DNA of 64,000 bases from Flavobacteriia bacterium (GTDB lineage: Bacteria > Bacteroidota > Bacteroidia > Flavobacteriales > Weeksellaceae): contig JACFND010000002.1 in assembly GCA_019455045.1 (NCBI GenBank), positions 60,044 to 124,043 of the forward strand, read 5' to 3'. The position numbers and the translations under genes are program-made. This document shows positions 17,668 through 25,770 of the stretch, piece by piece (position 1 is the first letter of the stretch; each line of letters begins with the position of its first letter). The notes under the pieces were generated by a model, which was given only the letters and a program-made list of their open reading frames with translations, did not search any database and had not been told where the DNA came from.

Positions 17668-18147
17668 TCATTTTGGCCAATTGGTTTTTTCATACATTTC
17701 ATATATTTTTGGAATATCTTCATCGTCCAATACAAACTGATACTGATTGGTATTCAGTTTATTAAAAGCATCTTTGTATTCAAAAACAACAAAGAAGTGT
17801 TTGCCGCCAGGTACAACTTTTCTGATTTTATAAACTGCCAGAACCAGGCTAAGAAGCTTTATATCCTTTGGGTTCCAATAAAAAATAAAAGGTTGAAAAC
17901 CAACCTTGAACTTCCTGAAATAAAAAATACTCGGCAATACGAAAATCTGTCCGTCACAAAATATCAAATCACAAATTTGATTGAGTTGATTTTTACCTTC
18001 TCTTGAAACGTATGCAACATCATTCAACATCATATACTCTTTATCCTGAAGCCATATCAGCATTTTTCTTTTTTCATTTTTGACAAAAATTAAAAACAAA
18101 AAAATCATTACAAAAAAACCGGCAAGCAGAAAAATTAGAACTGTCAT
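17668..18147 (-). CDS. Small membrane-anchored protein of unknown function
   Basis: A 159-residue protein with one strong transmembrane segment at residues 3-22 followed by a positively charged KNEKRKM stretch, which places the rest in the cytoplasm. The remaining 135 residues are a mixed alpha-beta domain rich in aromatic residues, with no motif that I recognise. A perfect -7 element 35 bases upstream and a clean gap on both sides support a real, separately transcribed gene. Confidence 0.65.
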   Translation of the reverse strand: MTVLIFLLAGFFVMIFLFLIFVKNEKRKMLIWLQDKEYMMLNDVAYVSREGKNQLNQICDLIFCDGQIFVLPSIFYFRKFKVGFQPFIFYWNPKDIKLLSLVLAVYKIRKVVPGGKHFFVVFEYKDAFNKLNTNQYQFVLDDEDIPKIYEMYEKTNWPK

Positions 18148-18181
18148 TTACTGCATTTCAAAAAACTGAAATAAAATTATT

Positions 18182-18189
18182 CAAAAGTA
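18182..18189 (-). promoter_or_regulatory. -7 promoter element (TACTTTTG) of the small membrane protein gene
   Basis: Perfect TAnnTTTG match on the minus strand; predicted mRNA start near 18176, about 29 bases before the ATG at 18147. Confidence 0.5.
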
Positions 18190-18294
18190 AGGGCAATAAA
18201 AAATTTAGGAATCAATTCTTTCCCAAAGAGCTTAGCCTAAAGCTTTCAGATTTGATTTCAAGTTAATTTCAGAAAATCAGCACGCTCTTTTCTT

Positions 18295-19341
18295 TCAAAC
18301 AGTCAGTGACTTATTGTACTCATTTATTCTTCCCAAAGCGATATTTATAAAATCACGGTTTGAAAATAATTCAGTTTTTCGATTGCTCCAATTGTTCAGC
18401 TTTGAGATTATAATTTCGGAATCTTTGGTATTTTCCTTTTCGGAAATATAATCAATCGTAGAAAGTAATTCCAATCCAAAAGGTGAATAGAAACCGTCCA
18501 AAAAGTTTTTGGTTTTTTCAGCAATTTCCAAATATTCTTGATTGGGTTGATTTTTCAGATAATCCAAGACTTCGTTTTCGGTATCCATAACCAAACCGAT
18601 TTCTTCAAACGGTTTTTTGTCTTTGGAACTGTAATCAAAAATGTAGCTGCCGTTCAGGTAATGCAGCAAATGCCTTACTTTGCCCGAATACGGGCCATAG
18701 AAGTTTGGTTCAAATTCCAGATGAAAAGCGTTTTTAGCTCCAAAACGTTGAAGGAAATAAGCTATTTTTTCAGCCGAAAATTCAGAAACGAATTCACCGT
18801 TTCTTACCAAATCAAACAAAACGGCCAAAAGCATTGCTCGAGCCGGCGTCAGTTTTACCCTTTCTTTTTTCAGAGTTTCTTTAATTTTGACATTTGGTTC
18901 ATACACCAACACGGAAGTATCCAAATCACTTAAATATTTCTCAATCAGTGTTTTCACATTTTCCCAAACCAGTCCGCCGTTACCCGCGCCCAAAGCCGGT
19001 AAGGCAACAGATTCAATATCATTCTCTAAAATAAATTTTCGCAATTCAACCAGACCATCCTCGATATAGCTGTATTCTGACGGTTTTCGCCAATCGGTTT
19101 TTGTTGGGAAGTTGATGATTATTTTTTCACCTGAAATCAGATTTTTATCTGTTGCGATTAAGAGTTTTCCGATCCTCAATTCTTTATTCCGATATGCTTC
19201 TCTGTATGTTTTATAATTTTCGGGAAAAGCGTTTTTGAATTGCAGAGCAATCCCTTTACCCATAACCCCAACGGTATTCACGGTATTCACCAATGCCTGA
19301 GCATCACTTTCCAGTAAATTTCCTTCAACGTACTTAATCAT
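18295..19341 (-). CDS. darG: DarG-type antitoxin: macro-domain ADP-ribosylglycohydrolase
   Basis: A 348-residue antitoxin of the DarTG type. Residues 1-150 form a macro domain: EGNLLESDAQALVNTVNT, GVMGKGIALQF and ALPALGAGNGGL line the ADP-ribose pocket, and FPTKTDWRKPS carries the lysine region important in DarG. The domain removes ADP-ribose that DarT places on thymidine in DNA. The C-terminal half (from about residue 165, TPARAMLLAVLFDLV... and YGPYSGKVRHLLHYL) corresponds to the part that in known DarG proteins binds and restrains the toxin; it resembles Panacea-like domains. An in-frame TTG precedes the chosen ATG, which lies 3 bases after the darT stop, so the two genes are co-translated. 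Confidence 0.92.
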   Translation of the reverse strand: MIKYVEGNLLESDAQALVNTVNTVGVMGKGIALQFKNAFPENYKTYREAYRNKELRIGKLLIATDKNLISGEKIIINFPTKTDWRKPSEYSYIEDGLVELRKFILENDIESVALPALGAGNGGLVWENVKTLIEKYLSDLDTSVLVYEPNVKIKETLKKERVKLTPARAMLLAVLFDLVRNGEFVSEFSAEKIAYFLQRFGAKNAFHLEFEPNFYGPYSGKVRHLLHYLNGSYIFDYSSKDKKPFEEIGLVMDTENEVLDYLKNQPNQEYLEIAEKTKNFLDGFYSPFGLELLSTIDYISEKENTKDSEIIISKLNNWSNRKTELFSNRDFINIALGRINEYNKSLTV

Positions 19342-19344
19342 CAA

Positions 19345-19968
19345 TCAAAAATAAAAATTTTCACGAACTGCAATTAATTTATCTTGGATTCCAAAATTCA
19401 ATAATCGTCCTTTCGCTTTTTCTTTATAAACAACCCAACCTGAAATAACGTCCAACGGAATATCTCCTTCCACTAAAAATTCAGCTTCTTTTCTCCGTTT
19501 TAAATCCAGGTCTTCTTCATCATTCCAAAAGGTCTTTTTAATTGCATCAAAATCTATTATTTCATCCAATAAATTCACCTCATTTTTTCCAAAGAATTTG
19601 GACAATTTACTCACCGCATGACCATTCGTAAAAAGAAACGGAAGCCGCGATTGGATTATTTTCTCAATATTCGTTATACAATATACAATATTTTCAGGAT
19701 TCTGAACAGTAACCCCATTATAGCCTTTTTGAACAACGTACAGCATCGGCATTCGATACCAGAAATAAAAAGGAAGAAATTCATTGAGATTTTTTCCATT
19801 GGGAACAGTTACGGTGCCGCGTCTGTCAATAAGGCTGTTGTCTCCAATCGGTATATAATTTTTGTTTGCACTTTTTGAGTTGGCAAGCGTCAGACCGTTT
19901 GACAGGATATGTTGTACATTCTCAATATGCACCATCCTGAAAAGACGTATTTTATTTGACTCAGTCAT
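19345..19968 (-). CDS. darT: DarT-type DNA thymidine ADP-ribosyltransferase toxin
   Basis: A 207-residue DarT (DUF4433) toxin. Family members transfer ADP-ribose from NAD+ to thymidine in single-stranded DNA, blocking replication; they act in growth control and phage defence. Visible residues match the family: an early histidine in RMVHIENVQHIL, the arginine in SLIDRRGTV, the histidine in TNGHAVSKLSKFFG, and the catalytic glutamate in KRRKEAEFLV. The set appears intact, so the toxin is probably active. The start is the ATG at 19968: a TTG at 19977 falls inside the -7 promoter element. Toxin precedes antitoxin, as is usual for darTG. The tRNA-Arg gene and its terminator lie 50 bases upstream on the same strand. 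Confidence 0.92.
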   Translation of the reverse strand: MTESNKIRLFRMVHIENVQHILSNGLTLANSKSANKNYIPIGDNSLIDRRGTVTVPNGKNLNEFLPFYFWYRMPMLYVVQKGYNGVTVQNPENIVYCITNIEKIIQSRLPFLFTNGHAVSKLSKFFGKNEVNLLDEIIDFDAIKKTFWNDEEDLDLKRRKEAEFLVEGDIPLDVISGWVVYKEKAKGRLLNFGIQDKLIAVRENFYF

Positions 19969-19974
19969 ACATAA

Positions 19975-19982
19975 CAAAAGTA
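19975..19982 (-). promoter_or_regulatory. -7 promoter element (TACTTTTG) of darTG
   Basis: Perfect TAnnTTTG match on the minus strand. Its last base lies 7 bases before the darT ATG, which predicts a leaderless darTG mRNA. Confidence 0.55.
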
Positions 19983-20020
19983 GCGAAATTAAGAATCAGA
20001 AAGTCGTTTTGAAGAAAAAG

Positions 20021-20049
20021 AAAAACCGCAATTTGTATTGCGGTTTTTG
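20021..20049 (-). terminator. Intrinsic terminator of tRNA-Arg
   Basis: An 11-bp perfect stem (AAAAACCGCAA / TTGCGGTTTTT) with a 7-base loop directly follows the tRNA 3' end on the minus strand and is trailed by TTTTTCTTTTTC. It also insulates darTG from tRNA transcription. Confidence 0.8.
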
Positions 20050-20123
20050 TGACCTCGGCAGGATTCAAACCTGCAACCTTCTGAGCCGTAATCAGATGCG
20101 CTATTCAGTTGCGCCACGAGGCC
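20050..20123 (-). tRNA. tRNA-Arg (anticodon ACG)
   Basis: A 74-base gene including the discriminator A. The acceptor stem GGCCTCG pairs with CGAGGTC (one G-T pair). The anticodon arm is TCTGA-TTACGGC-TCAGA, giving anticodon ACG, which reads CGU and, after A34-to-I editing, CGC and CGA. The T arm contains GGTTTGAATCC. CCA is not encoded and must be added. The 3' end runs directly into a strong terminator, so the tRNA is a single-gene unit. Confidence 0.95.
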
Positions 20124-20137
20124 TGATTTTTGGACTG

Positions 20138-20168
20138 CAAAGATAAAACTTCTTTCGGTTTAATCAAA
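20138..20168 (-). promoter_or_regulatory. Complete promoter of tRNA-Arg (TTTG - 19 bp - TATCTTTG)
   Basis: On the minus strand TTTG (20168-20165) and TATCTTTG (20145-20138) are separated by 19 bases, the spacing expected for the Bacteroidota -33/-7 promoter. It is the clearest two-part promoter in the window. Confidence 0.75.
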
Positions 20169-20224
20169 AATATGTTTTTTGAACGAATTCAAAAGCTTTA
20201 AGACATTTGACTTAAATTGGCCGA

Positions 20225-21289
20225 ATGAAATATCTGAGCTTTCTTTTGTCAATTCTGATTTTTTCGATCGGCTGTAAAAATGAACCGAAAACCGATTCGA
20301 AAACCGAAAATCAGAATCTTTTAAAATATTCAAAACAGTTGAAAATGACTGAATCAGCAGACAGTCTGTTTATCTTTTCGGGCAATGAGAAGCTGTCATT
20401 TTCAAAAAATGAACTTCCGCTGAAATCGGCTATGGTAGTTCCGACTTCCGTTCTCAGTTATCTGGATGAACTCGATCTGATCGGTACGGTCAAAGGAATC
20501 AGCCAGCCCGATTTTGTATTCAATCCGAAAATCATTGAATTGTACAAACAAAATAAGCTGGAAGTGATCGGCTCTTTTGATGAAATTTTTGTCGAAAAAA
20601 TACTGGTTTCAAAACCCGATATCTTTGTTACTTCTTCAGGTCCGACACTTGCAAAATATCATCAGCAAATCAAAAATTCGGGGATCAGACTGCTTTATAT
20701 CGATGAATATGACGAGGCAGAACCGCTGGCGAGAGCTGAATATTTAAAGGTGTTCGGAAGGCTGTTTGGTAAGAAAAAAGAAGCGGATGAACTGTTTGAC
20801 GAGATTGAAAAAAATTACAAAGAAATCATTTCAAAAATCAAAGATTCAAACAAAAACAAACCGACTGTTTTTGCCAATCAGATTTATGGCGATGTCTGGT
20901 ATATGCCGGGCGGAAGAAGTTTTCAGGCAAGACTTTTCAAAGATGCTGGCGGCGATTATCTGTGGAATGACGATGATACTGACGGCAGTCTGAAACTGAC
21001 TTTTGAATCGGTTTATGAAAAAGCAGCAAATGCAGATTTCTGGCTGAATGCAGGTGATTTTCCAAATTTGAAATCGCTGACCGGAAGCTATAAAAATTAC
21101 GAATGGTTTGCGGCGGTCAAAAACAAAAAGGTTTACAACTGGAACAAACGGTCAAATGAAAAAGGTGCAAATGATTATTTCGAAACCGGAACGGCTCGTC
21201 CGGATTGGGTTTTGAAAGATCTGGCAGCAATTTTTCATCCGGAGTTATTTCCGGGACATGAATTGGTTTTTTATGAGAAGCTGGAGTAA
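20225..21289 (+). CDS. TroA-like substrate-binding lipoprotein of an iron/haem/cobalamin ABC transporter
   Basis: A 354-residue binding protein of the BtuF/FhuD (TroA-like) class. It has a lipoprotein signal ending in FSIGC (lipobox cysteine at about residue 17), then a binding domain with the typical long linking helix (EADELFDEIEKNYKEI). Segments such as IDEYDEAEPLARAEYLKVFG and KNKKVYNW resemble siderophore- or haem-binding members. The permease and ATPase genes are not adjacent, so substrate is inferred only by class. The haemin-type TonB receptor at 25771-28155 is a possible partner. Its stop touches the stop of the convergent trypsin-like gene with no gap. Confidence 0.87.
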   Translation: MKYLSFLLSILIFSIGCKNEPKTDSKTENQNLLKYSKQLKMTESADSLFIFSGNEKLSFSKNELPLKSAMVVPTSVLSYLDELDLIGTVKGISQPDFVFNPKIIELYKQNKLEVIGSFDEIFVEKILVSKPDIFVTSSGPTLAKYHQQIKNSGIRLLYIDEYDEAEPLARAEYLKVFGRLFGKKKEADELFDEIEKNYKEIISKIKDSNKNKPTVFANQIYGDVWYMPGGRSFQARLFKDAGGDYLWNDDDTDGSLKLTFESVYEKAANADFWLNAGDFPNLKSLTGSYKNYEWFAAVKNKKVYNWNKRSNEKGANDYFETGTARPDWVLKDLAAIFHPELFPGHELVFYEKLE

Positions 21290-22687
21290 TTACTTAGATT
21301 TAAACCATTTAAAGAAATCCTTTAAGGAAGAGTATTTTCTTCTTGTTCCATCAATTTTAGAACCCTCCTCAAGCTTTGGATGTACTTTATTGTTTTTCAC
21401 TAAATACTCTTGTAATTGTTTTGTTTGGATTCCATAATTGAAATTCTGTGTATTTAAAAAACCGGCAAAATTAACAGAGACCACTCGTCCATATTTATCA
21501 AATATAGGTGAGCCGCTAGATCCTTGGATAGCAGGAATTGTATACAGCATTTTATATAAGTCGTTTACTTGGCTAATGTTCCCCTCAGTCAATTGCGAGT
21601 TGATGCCATTTGTCGTTTCAGCTATGATTAAACCATTGTTAAAACCAATCATCCTAACTCGTTCATTCATTCTTCTTGGCTTGATTTCAATTGAGTCGAG
21701 CAAACTCAAATCCACGTGGTTAAATTTTTTAAGGCTTAATTCATTTATGTTTTTGGCACTTAATAATGCTAAATCAACATTTTCTTTTTCTGAAACGTCA
21801 GTAATTTTATATTTTACACCGTCTTTGTTATCTATATTTATTTCTTTATTGAAAAATATTTCAACTTCATTTGAAATCACTGAAACAGAATTTGTAGGAT
21901 TTACAAAAGCATTTAAAATAAGTTCATAAACTTGTATGGAGTCCGTCACTTGTTCCTGTGATTGTTTTAAGTTTTGCCACTCATACTCTAAAAGACTGTA
22001 TTCGTATGAGTTTGGATTTGTATAATATGCTGCATAACGTAATTCATTAAGTCTATTCTCTAGTTCTCGCTGCAAGTCAACATAAAGGCCTAACCTATAT
22101 TCCACCATATCTCTTTTTTGGCTGAAAAAACTATTCTGTTCTTCTTCTGTTGGATTCACCTGAAGTAAATGCCTGTTTGTAATGATATCTCCGTTTGAAT
22201 TTATGATAAACCCAGTCCCATATACCACACTCACATCTTTCCTTATATCGGATATGTTTTCTTTCAATTCCGCCTCTCCATTATTAAAATAACTAGAATA
22301 ATAAATTTTATCCCCTAATTTTATTTCGTAATAATAGGTATGCTTAATTAAAACAACAGCACTTTCATACTTATTATAAAGCTCTTCAGAGCTTAACTCT
22401 ATCAATTCAGGAGTTTTTTCTTGGAGGAATTTATACCAATAATAACCTACGCCACCTAAAATACTGATTACTATTGCACCAATAAGCAAGAAAAACCTCC
22501 ATCTGTTTTTTCTTGGAGGAATTCTTTCTAAAATAATATTTAACTCTGGAATTCTATCTAAACGTTGCCAATCTGCCGAACCTTCAACCCAAATTTTAGT
22601 ACTTTTCTTTAATTTTTTGCTTTGAAGCTCAGCTAAGCTATAGGCTACATTTTTACCCTTTTCTCTTAGATAGTATTTCTGCTCCAT
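21290..22687 (-). CDS. Membrane-anchored trypsin-like serine protease with N-terminal GYF_2 domain
   Basis: A 465-residue protein. Residues 5-55 form a GYF_2 (DUF4339) module (YYLREKGKNVAYSLAELQSK, then IWVEGSADWQRLDRIPEL). One transmembrane segment follows at about 64-86, then a trypsin-like domain. The catalytic triad is visible: His about 173 in ITNRHLL, Asp about 305 in ENVDLALL, and Ser about 391 in QGSSGSPIF. Between His and Asp is an insertion of over 100 residues predicted to be largely helical or coiled (residues 180-260). The likely layout is a cytoplasmic GYF module and a periplasmic protease. The ATG at 22687 is preferred to an upstream TTG. It ends a four-gene AT-rich run behind the DUF2971 gene. 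The substrate is unknown. Confidence 0.8.
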   Translation of the reverse strand: MEQKYYLREKGKNVAYSLAELQSKKLKKSTKIWVEGSADWQRLDRIPELNIILERIPPRKNRWRFFLLIGAIVISILGGVGYYWYKFLQEKTPELIELSSEELYNKYESAVVLIKHTYYYEIKLGDKIYYSSYFNNGEAELKENISDIRKDVSVVYGTGFIINSNGDIITNRHLLQVNPTEEEQNSFFSQKRDMVEYRLGLYVDLQRELENRLNELRYAAYYTNPNSYEYSLLEYEWQNLKQSQEQVTDSIQVYELILNAFVNPTNSVSVISNEVEIFFNKEINIDNKDGVKYKITDVSEKENVDLALLSAKNINELSLKKFNHVDLSLLDSIEIKPRRMNERVRMIGFNNGLIIAETTNGINSQLTEGNISQVNDLYKMLYTIPAIQGSSGSPIFDKYGRVVSVNFAGFLNTQNFNYGIQTKQLQEYLVKNNKVHPKLEEGSKIDGTRRKYSSLKDFFKWFKSK

Positions 22688-22694
22688 AGTCAAC

Positions 22695-23075
22695 TTACTC
22701 CTGTTGCCAAGATTCTATTTCAAACCCTCTACCAATTCTATTCTTTTCGTCAGAAAGAACTATACGATAGGGGATCCTCTTATCATTTAATCCGATAGTT
22801 ATCACTAAGGTTTCATAATAAAAATAACCTATAACATCTCCGATATCACGCCAAGTAGTAAAAGGAATAATCGTTTTTTGATTACCAGAAAAAAAAGCAA
22901 AATGTTTGTTATTATAATCTCTTGTTATACTAACATTAGTTACATCATAGCATTCAATTACTTTATTTTGTCTATCATAATCCAACTCACATACTTTGTT
23001 AATTTTATAAAAACTTCTTTGACCGACAGCAATTCCGCCAATTAATAAAATCAATAGTCTAAGATATTTTCCCAT
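22695..23075 (-). CDS. Small exported protein of unknown function
   Basis: A 126-residue protein with a short hydrophobic N-terminus (YLRLLILLIGGIAVGQ) that looks like a signal peptide. The mature part is a beta-rich domain of about 105 residues with several charged turns (RQNKVIECYDVTNVSITRDYNNKH). I recognise no family. Its stop lies 7 bases before the start of the GYF-trypsin gene, so the two are probably co-translated. The DNA is AT-rich like the rest of the unit. Confidence 0.65.
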   Translation of the reverse strand: MGKYLRLLILLIGGIAVGQRSFYKINKVCELDYDRQNKVIECYDVTNVSITRDYNNKHFAFFSGNQKTIIPFTTWRDIGDVIGYFYYETLVITIGLNDKRIPYRIVLSDEKNRIGRGFEIESWQQE

Positions 23076-23111
23076 AGTTTATGAATTTTGGACTTTACCT
23101 GTAAACATTCC

Positions 23112-23471
23112 TTATTTTAATTGTGATATGACCCCATCCAAAAGCATTAGAGCATTTAATTCTCGACAATATTTATTGTATGTTGCACGAGAAATGGTTT
23201 TGTAGTAATAATTATAGATATCATAATTATCTATTTTATAATAATCACAAACGCCTCTGCTATTAATATTTAATTGTGCAATAAATTCTCTATCACTTTC
23301 AACCGAATTAAAAAACCGTAATATTTGATCATATGTTAAAACCTTTAATCTGTTAACGAACTTCATTTCTACCAATTGAGATACCTGTCTCAAATCACTT
23401 GAATTAAAATCTTGTTGAGCTGACATTTGTATTGATATCACTAAAAAAATTAAAAGGCAAATTCTTTTCAT
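23112..23471 (-). CDS. Small exported protein of unknown function
   Basis: A 119-residue protein with a convincing signal peptide (RICLLIFLVISIQMSAQ) and a mature part of about 100 residues, rich in tyrosine and asparagine and predicted mostly helical, containing two cysteines. No family was recognised. Its ATG overlaps the DUF2971 stop as ATGA, so translation is coupled to that gene. Export of a small protein from the same transcript as a membrane-anchored protease suggests a functional link such as substrate or inhibitor, but this is only inference. Confidence 0.65.
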   Translation of the reverse strand: MKRICLLIFLVISIQMSAQQDFNSSDLRQVSQLVEMKFVNRLKVLTYDQILRFFNSVESDREFIAQLNINSRGVCDYYKIDNYDIYNYYYKTISRATYNKYCRELNALMLLDGVISQLK

Positions 23472-24091
23472 AGAAAAATATTTAAATTATTATATCCTTG
23501 TCTTTTGATAAGTATTTCAGGCTTTATTCTATTAACTAATTTTTTAATAAACTCAAATTCTTCGCCTGTCATTTCTCTTCCTGCAATGACTTCTTTTACC
23601 TTTATGTTTATATACTTATTTCCATTCGTAAAGGCTCTCATTTCTTTTTCATAGCAAAAGTCTTGGAGCTTATGAGATAAGATTTGTTTTGCCACATCTT
23701 TATGATTTAATTCCTCCGAATATGATATAGTGGGAAATGTTTCCACATAAGTTATAGGAGAACAACGATTTTCATTAATCTCAACGACTATTAATACTCC
23801 TGAATAATTATCCGCATACTCCTTCCACATCTCATCGCTATTTCCATCTTTGGATAGACAACAAATCTTTATCCTACTTTTTTGATCTAAAACTTCTTTT
23901 ACAAAAATATCCTTGATTTTTTCGTCTGTGATTGAAAAGTAATACGCACCTTCTTTCTTATCATTCCCATTTTCTCTCAAATTCCGATAATTGGATGCGT
24001 AAAGTCTTTCATTTAGTATTATATCTACAAAATGTTTAAATCCGTCCCCTTTTAAACTTTTGTATTTGTATAGTTGTAGTTGGCTGGTCAT
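23468..24091 (-). CDS. DUF2971 domain protein
   Basis: A 207-residue cytoplasmic protein resembling DUF2971. Typical features are the opening LYKYKSL, a LYASNYRNL segment (family: l.fs.p..fNDP), the CCLSKDGNSDEMWKEYADNYSGVLI segment (here split as ICCLSKDGNSDEMW and YADNYSGVLIVVEI; family: sFs....n.lMWshYa..h.G..igf), and a late CYEKEMRAF. DUF2971 proteins occur often in accessory and defence loci, but their activity is unknown. A GTG start at 24124 is possible; I prefer the ATG at 24091, which starts just before the conserved opening. It is the first gene of the leftward four-gene unit and is divergent from the XRE regulator. Confidence 0.72.
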   Translation of the reverse strand: MTSQLQLYKYKSLKGDGFKHFVDIILNERLYASNYRNLRENGNDKKEGAYYFSITDEKIKDIFVKEVLDQKSRIKICCLSKDGNSDEMWKEYADNYSGVLIVVEINENRCSPITYVETFPTISYSEELNHKDVAKQILSHKLQDFCYEKEMRAFTNGNKYINIKVKEVIAGREMTGEEFEFIKKLVNRIKPEILIKRQGYNNLNIFL

Positions 24092-24229
24092 TAGGTTAAG
24101 CTTTAGATTTTCACAAAAATCCACTTCAGAACTATCATTTCCAATAAAATAGCATGATAAAATATTGGATAGGAAGATATTTTATAGCAAATATGTGTTA
24201 ATTTTAAGATATTTTGATACTTTTACTTT

Positions 24230-24598
24230 ATGAAAAGTATTGGAAAGCGTATAGCAACACAACGCCGTTTGAAAAACTGGAAGCAGGAAAAATTAGCTTC
24301 AGAGCTCGGTGTTTCACAAAGTGTATTATCAGATATAGAAAATGATAAAATATCTCCTAAATGGGAATTCATTGTTTCCGTTGCAGAAAAGTTGGAAACA
24401 CCTATTTATACACTCCTTCCTCAAGATACTTTCAATATTATGAATAACAACAACAACCATAATGTCGGTTATATCCAAAACAATTACGCAGTTACAGAAG
24501 AAGAACGGACATTCTATAAAGAAACAATTTCAAATTTGCAGGAACAAAACGCAAAACTGATGATACTTTTGGATAAATTATCTGATAAGTTGGATTAA
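24230..24598 (+). CDS. XRE-family DNA-binding regulator with C-terminal coiled coil
   Basis: A 122-residue protein. Residues 5-60 form a helix-turn-helix of the Cro/C1 type (GKRIATQRRLKNWKQEKLA, ELGVSQSVLSDIEND). An asparagine-rich linker (IMNNNNNHN) and a C-terminal coiled coil (about 85-122) for dimerisation follow. It is divergently placed 138 bases from the DUF2971 gene and is AT-rich like it, so it probably controls that unit and itself. A near-consensus -7 element (TACTTTTA, 24218-24225) lies just before the ATG, giving a very short leader. Confidence 0.85.
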   Translation: MKSIGKRIATQRRLKNWKQEKLASELGVSQSVLSDIENDKISPKWEFIVSVAEKLETPIYTLLPQDTFNIMNNNNNHNVGYIQNNYAVTEEERTFYKETISNLQEQNAKLMILLDKLSDKLD

Positions 24599-24608
24599 CC
24601 ACATACTT

Positions 24609-24655
24609 ATTAAGCCAAAATACTATTCAGATTATAATCGAAAGTTAGGCTTAAT
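24609..24655 (+). terminator. Possible terminator after the XRE gene
   Basis: An 8-bp inverted repeat, ATTAAGCC (24609-24616) and GGCTTAAT (24648-24655), encloses a 31-base loop just past the XRE stop and is followed by TCTAATTTT. The long loop makes this a weak candidate. Confidence 0.3.
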
Positions 24656-24708
24656 TCTAATTTTAGCAAACTCATAATAAACCCTGTTAGGGCTGAAAAA
24701 GTTTTTAA

Positions 24709-25728
24709 TTAAAACAACTCCGACTTAAACTGCTCCAAAAATCGCAAATCATTTTCGGTGTACATACGGATATCACCGATTTGATACAACAACAAAGCAA
24801 TTCGTTCGATTCCCATTCCAAAGGCGAAACCGGTATATTCTTCCGGATCTATATTTACGTTTTTCAACACATTGGGATCGACCATTCCGCAACCCATAAT
24901 TTCCAACCAACCGGTTCCTTTGGTCATCCGGTAATCGGTTTCGGTTTCTAATCCCCAATACACATCTACCTCAGCGCTCGGCTCAGTAAACGGAAAATAA
25001 GAAGGACGCAAGCGAATTTTTGATTTCCCGAAAAGCGCTTCGGTAAAATAACTCAAGGTCTGACGCAAATCGGCAAAAGAAACATCTTTGTCAATGTAAA
25101 GCCCCTCGATCTGATGGAACATCATGTGCGAACGGGAAGAAATCGCTTCGTTTCGATAAACTCGTCCGGGCGATAAAATCCGCATGGGCGGTTTATTTTC
25201 TTCCATATATCGGATTTGAACCGAAGAAGTATGCGTTCTCAGTACCACATCCGGTTCTTTTTCTATGAAAAATGTATCCTGCATATCGCGTGCTGGATGG
25301 TGTTCTGGAAGGTTTAAGGCAGTAAAGTTATGCCAGTCGTCTTCGATTTCGGGTCCGTCGGACAGTGTAAAACCAATTCTTGAAAAAATCTCAACGATCC
25401 TGTTTTTCACACTGTTAATCGGATGTCTGGAACCGATTTCAAAATTCTCTCCCGGTCGGGTCAGATCGATTCCCGAAGTGACTTCGGAAGAACCTTCCAG
25501 CGCTTCTTTCAGCGTATTTACTTTATCGTTGACCAGATTTTTGAGTTCGTTCACCACCTGGCCAAATTCCTTTTTCTGTTCGTTTGGAACCGTTTTGAAA
25601 TGAGCAAACAAATCATTCAGTATTCCTTTTTTACCAAGAAATTTGATTCTGAATTCTTCAATTTCAGCTGATGAATTTGTTGAAAAACCTTTTGCTTCTT
25701 CTATATATTTTCTGATCTGATCAATCAT
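24709..25728 (-). CDS. pheS: Phenylalanine-tRNA ligase subunit alpha
   Basis: A 339-residue class II aminoacyl-tRNA synthetase alpha subunit, which charges tRNA-Phe as a heterotetramer with PheT. The N-terminal coiled coil (residues 1-85) and the catalytic motifs are present: [12 protein letters not shown] (motif 1 region), [14 protein letters not shown] (motif 2 region) and [11 protein letters not shown] (motif 3). pheT is not in the window, which is normal in Bacteroidota. It marks the right-hand return to ordinary core genome after the AT-rich accessory stretch. Confidence 0.97.
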   Translation of the reverse strand: MIDQIRKYIEEAKGFSTNSSAEIEEFRIKFLGKKGILNDLFAHFKTVPNEQKKEFGQVVNELKNLVNDKVNTLKEALEGSSEVTSGIDLTRPGENFEIGSRHPINSVKNRIVEIFSRIGFTLSDGPEIEDDWHNFTALNLPEHHPARDMQDTFFIEKEPDVVLRTHTSSVQIRYMEENKPPMRILSPGRVYRNEAISSRSHMMFHQIEGLYIDKDVSFADLRQTLSYFTEALFGKSKIRLRPSYFPFTEPSAEVDVYWGLETETDYRMTKGTGWLEIMGCGMVDPNVLKNVNIDPEEYTGFAFGMGIERIALLLYQIGDIRMYTENDLRFLEQFKSELF

Positions 25729-25747
25729 TTCAAAACGAATTTGACTG

Positions 25748-25755
25748 CAAAAATA
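25748..25755 (-). promoter_or_regulatory. -7 promoter element (TATTTTTG) of pheS
   Basis: Perfect TAnnTTTG match on the minus strand; predicted mRNA start near 25742, about 14 bases before the pheS ATG. Confidence 0.55.
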
Positions 25756-25770
25756 CTTAATTAAACCAAA

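Noticed and set aside
19968-24598. Integrated element at tRNA-Arg with attachment repeats
   Set aside because: No integrase and no duplicated tRNA 3' segment were found within the window, so an integrative element cannot be claimed.
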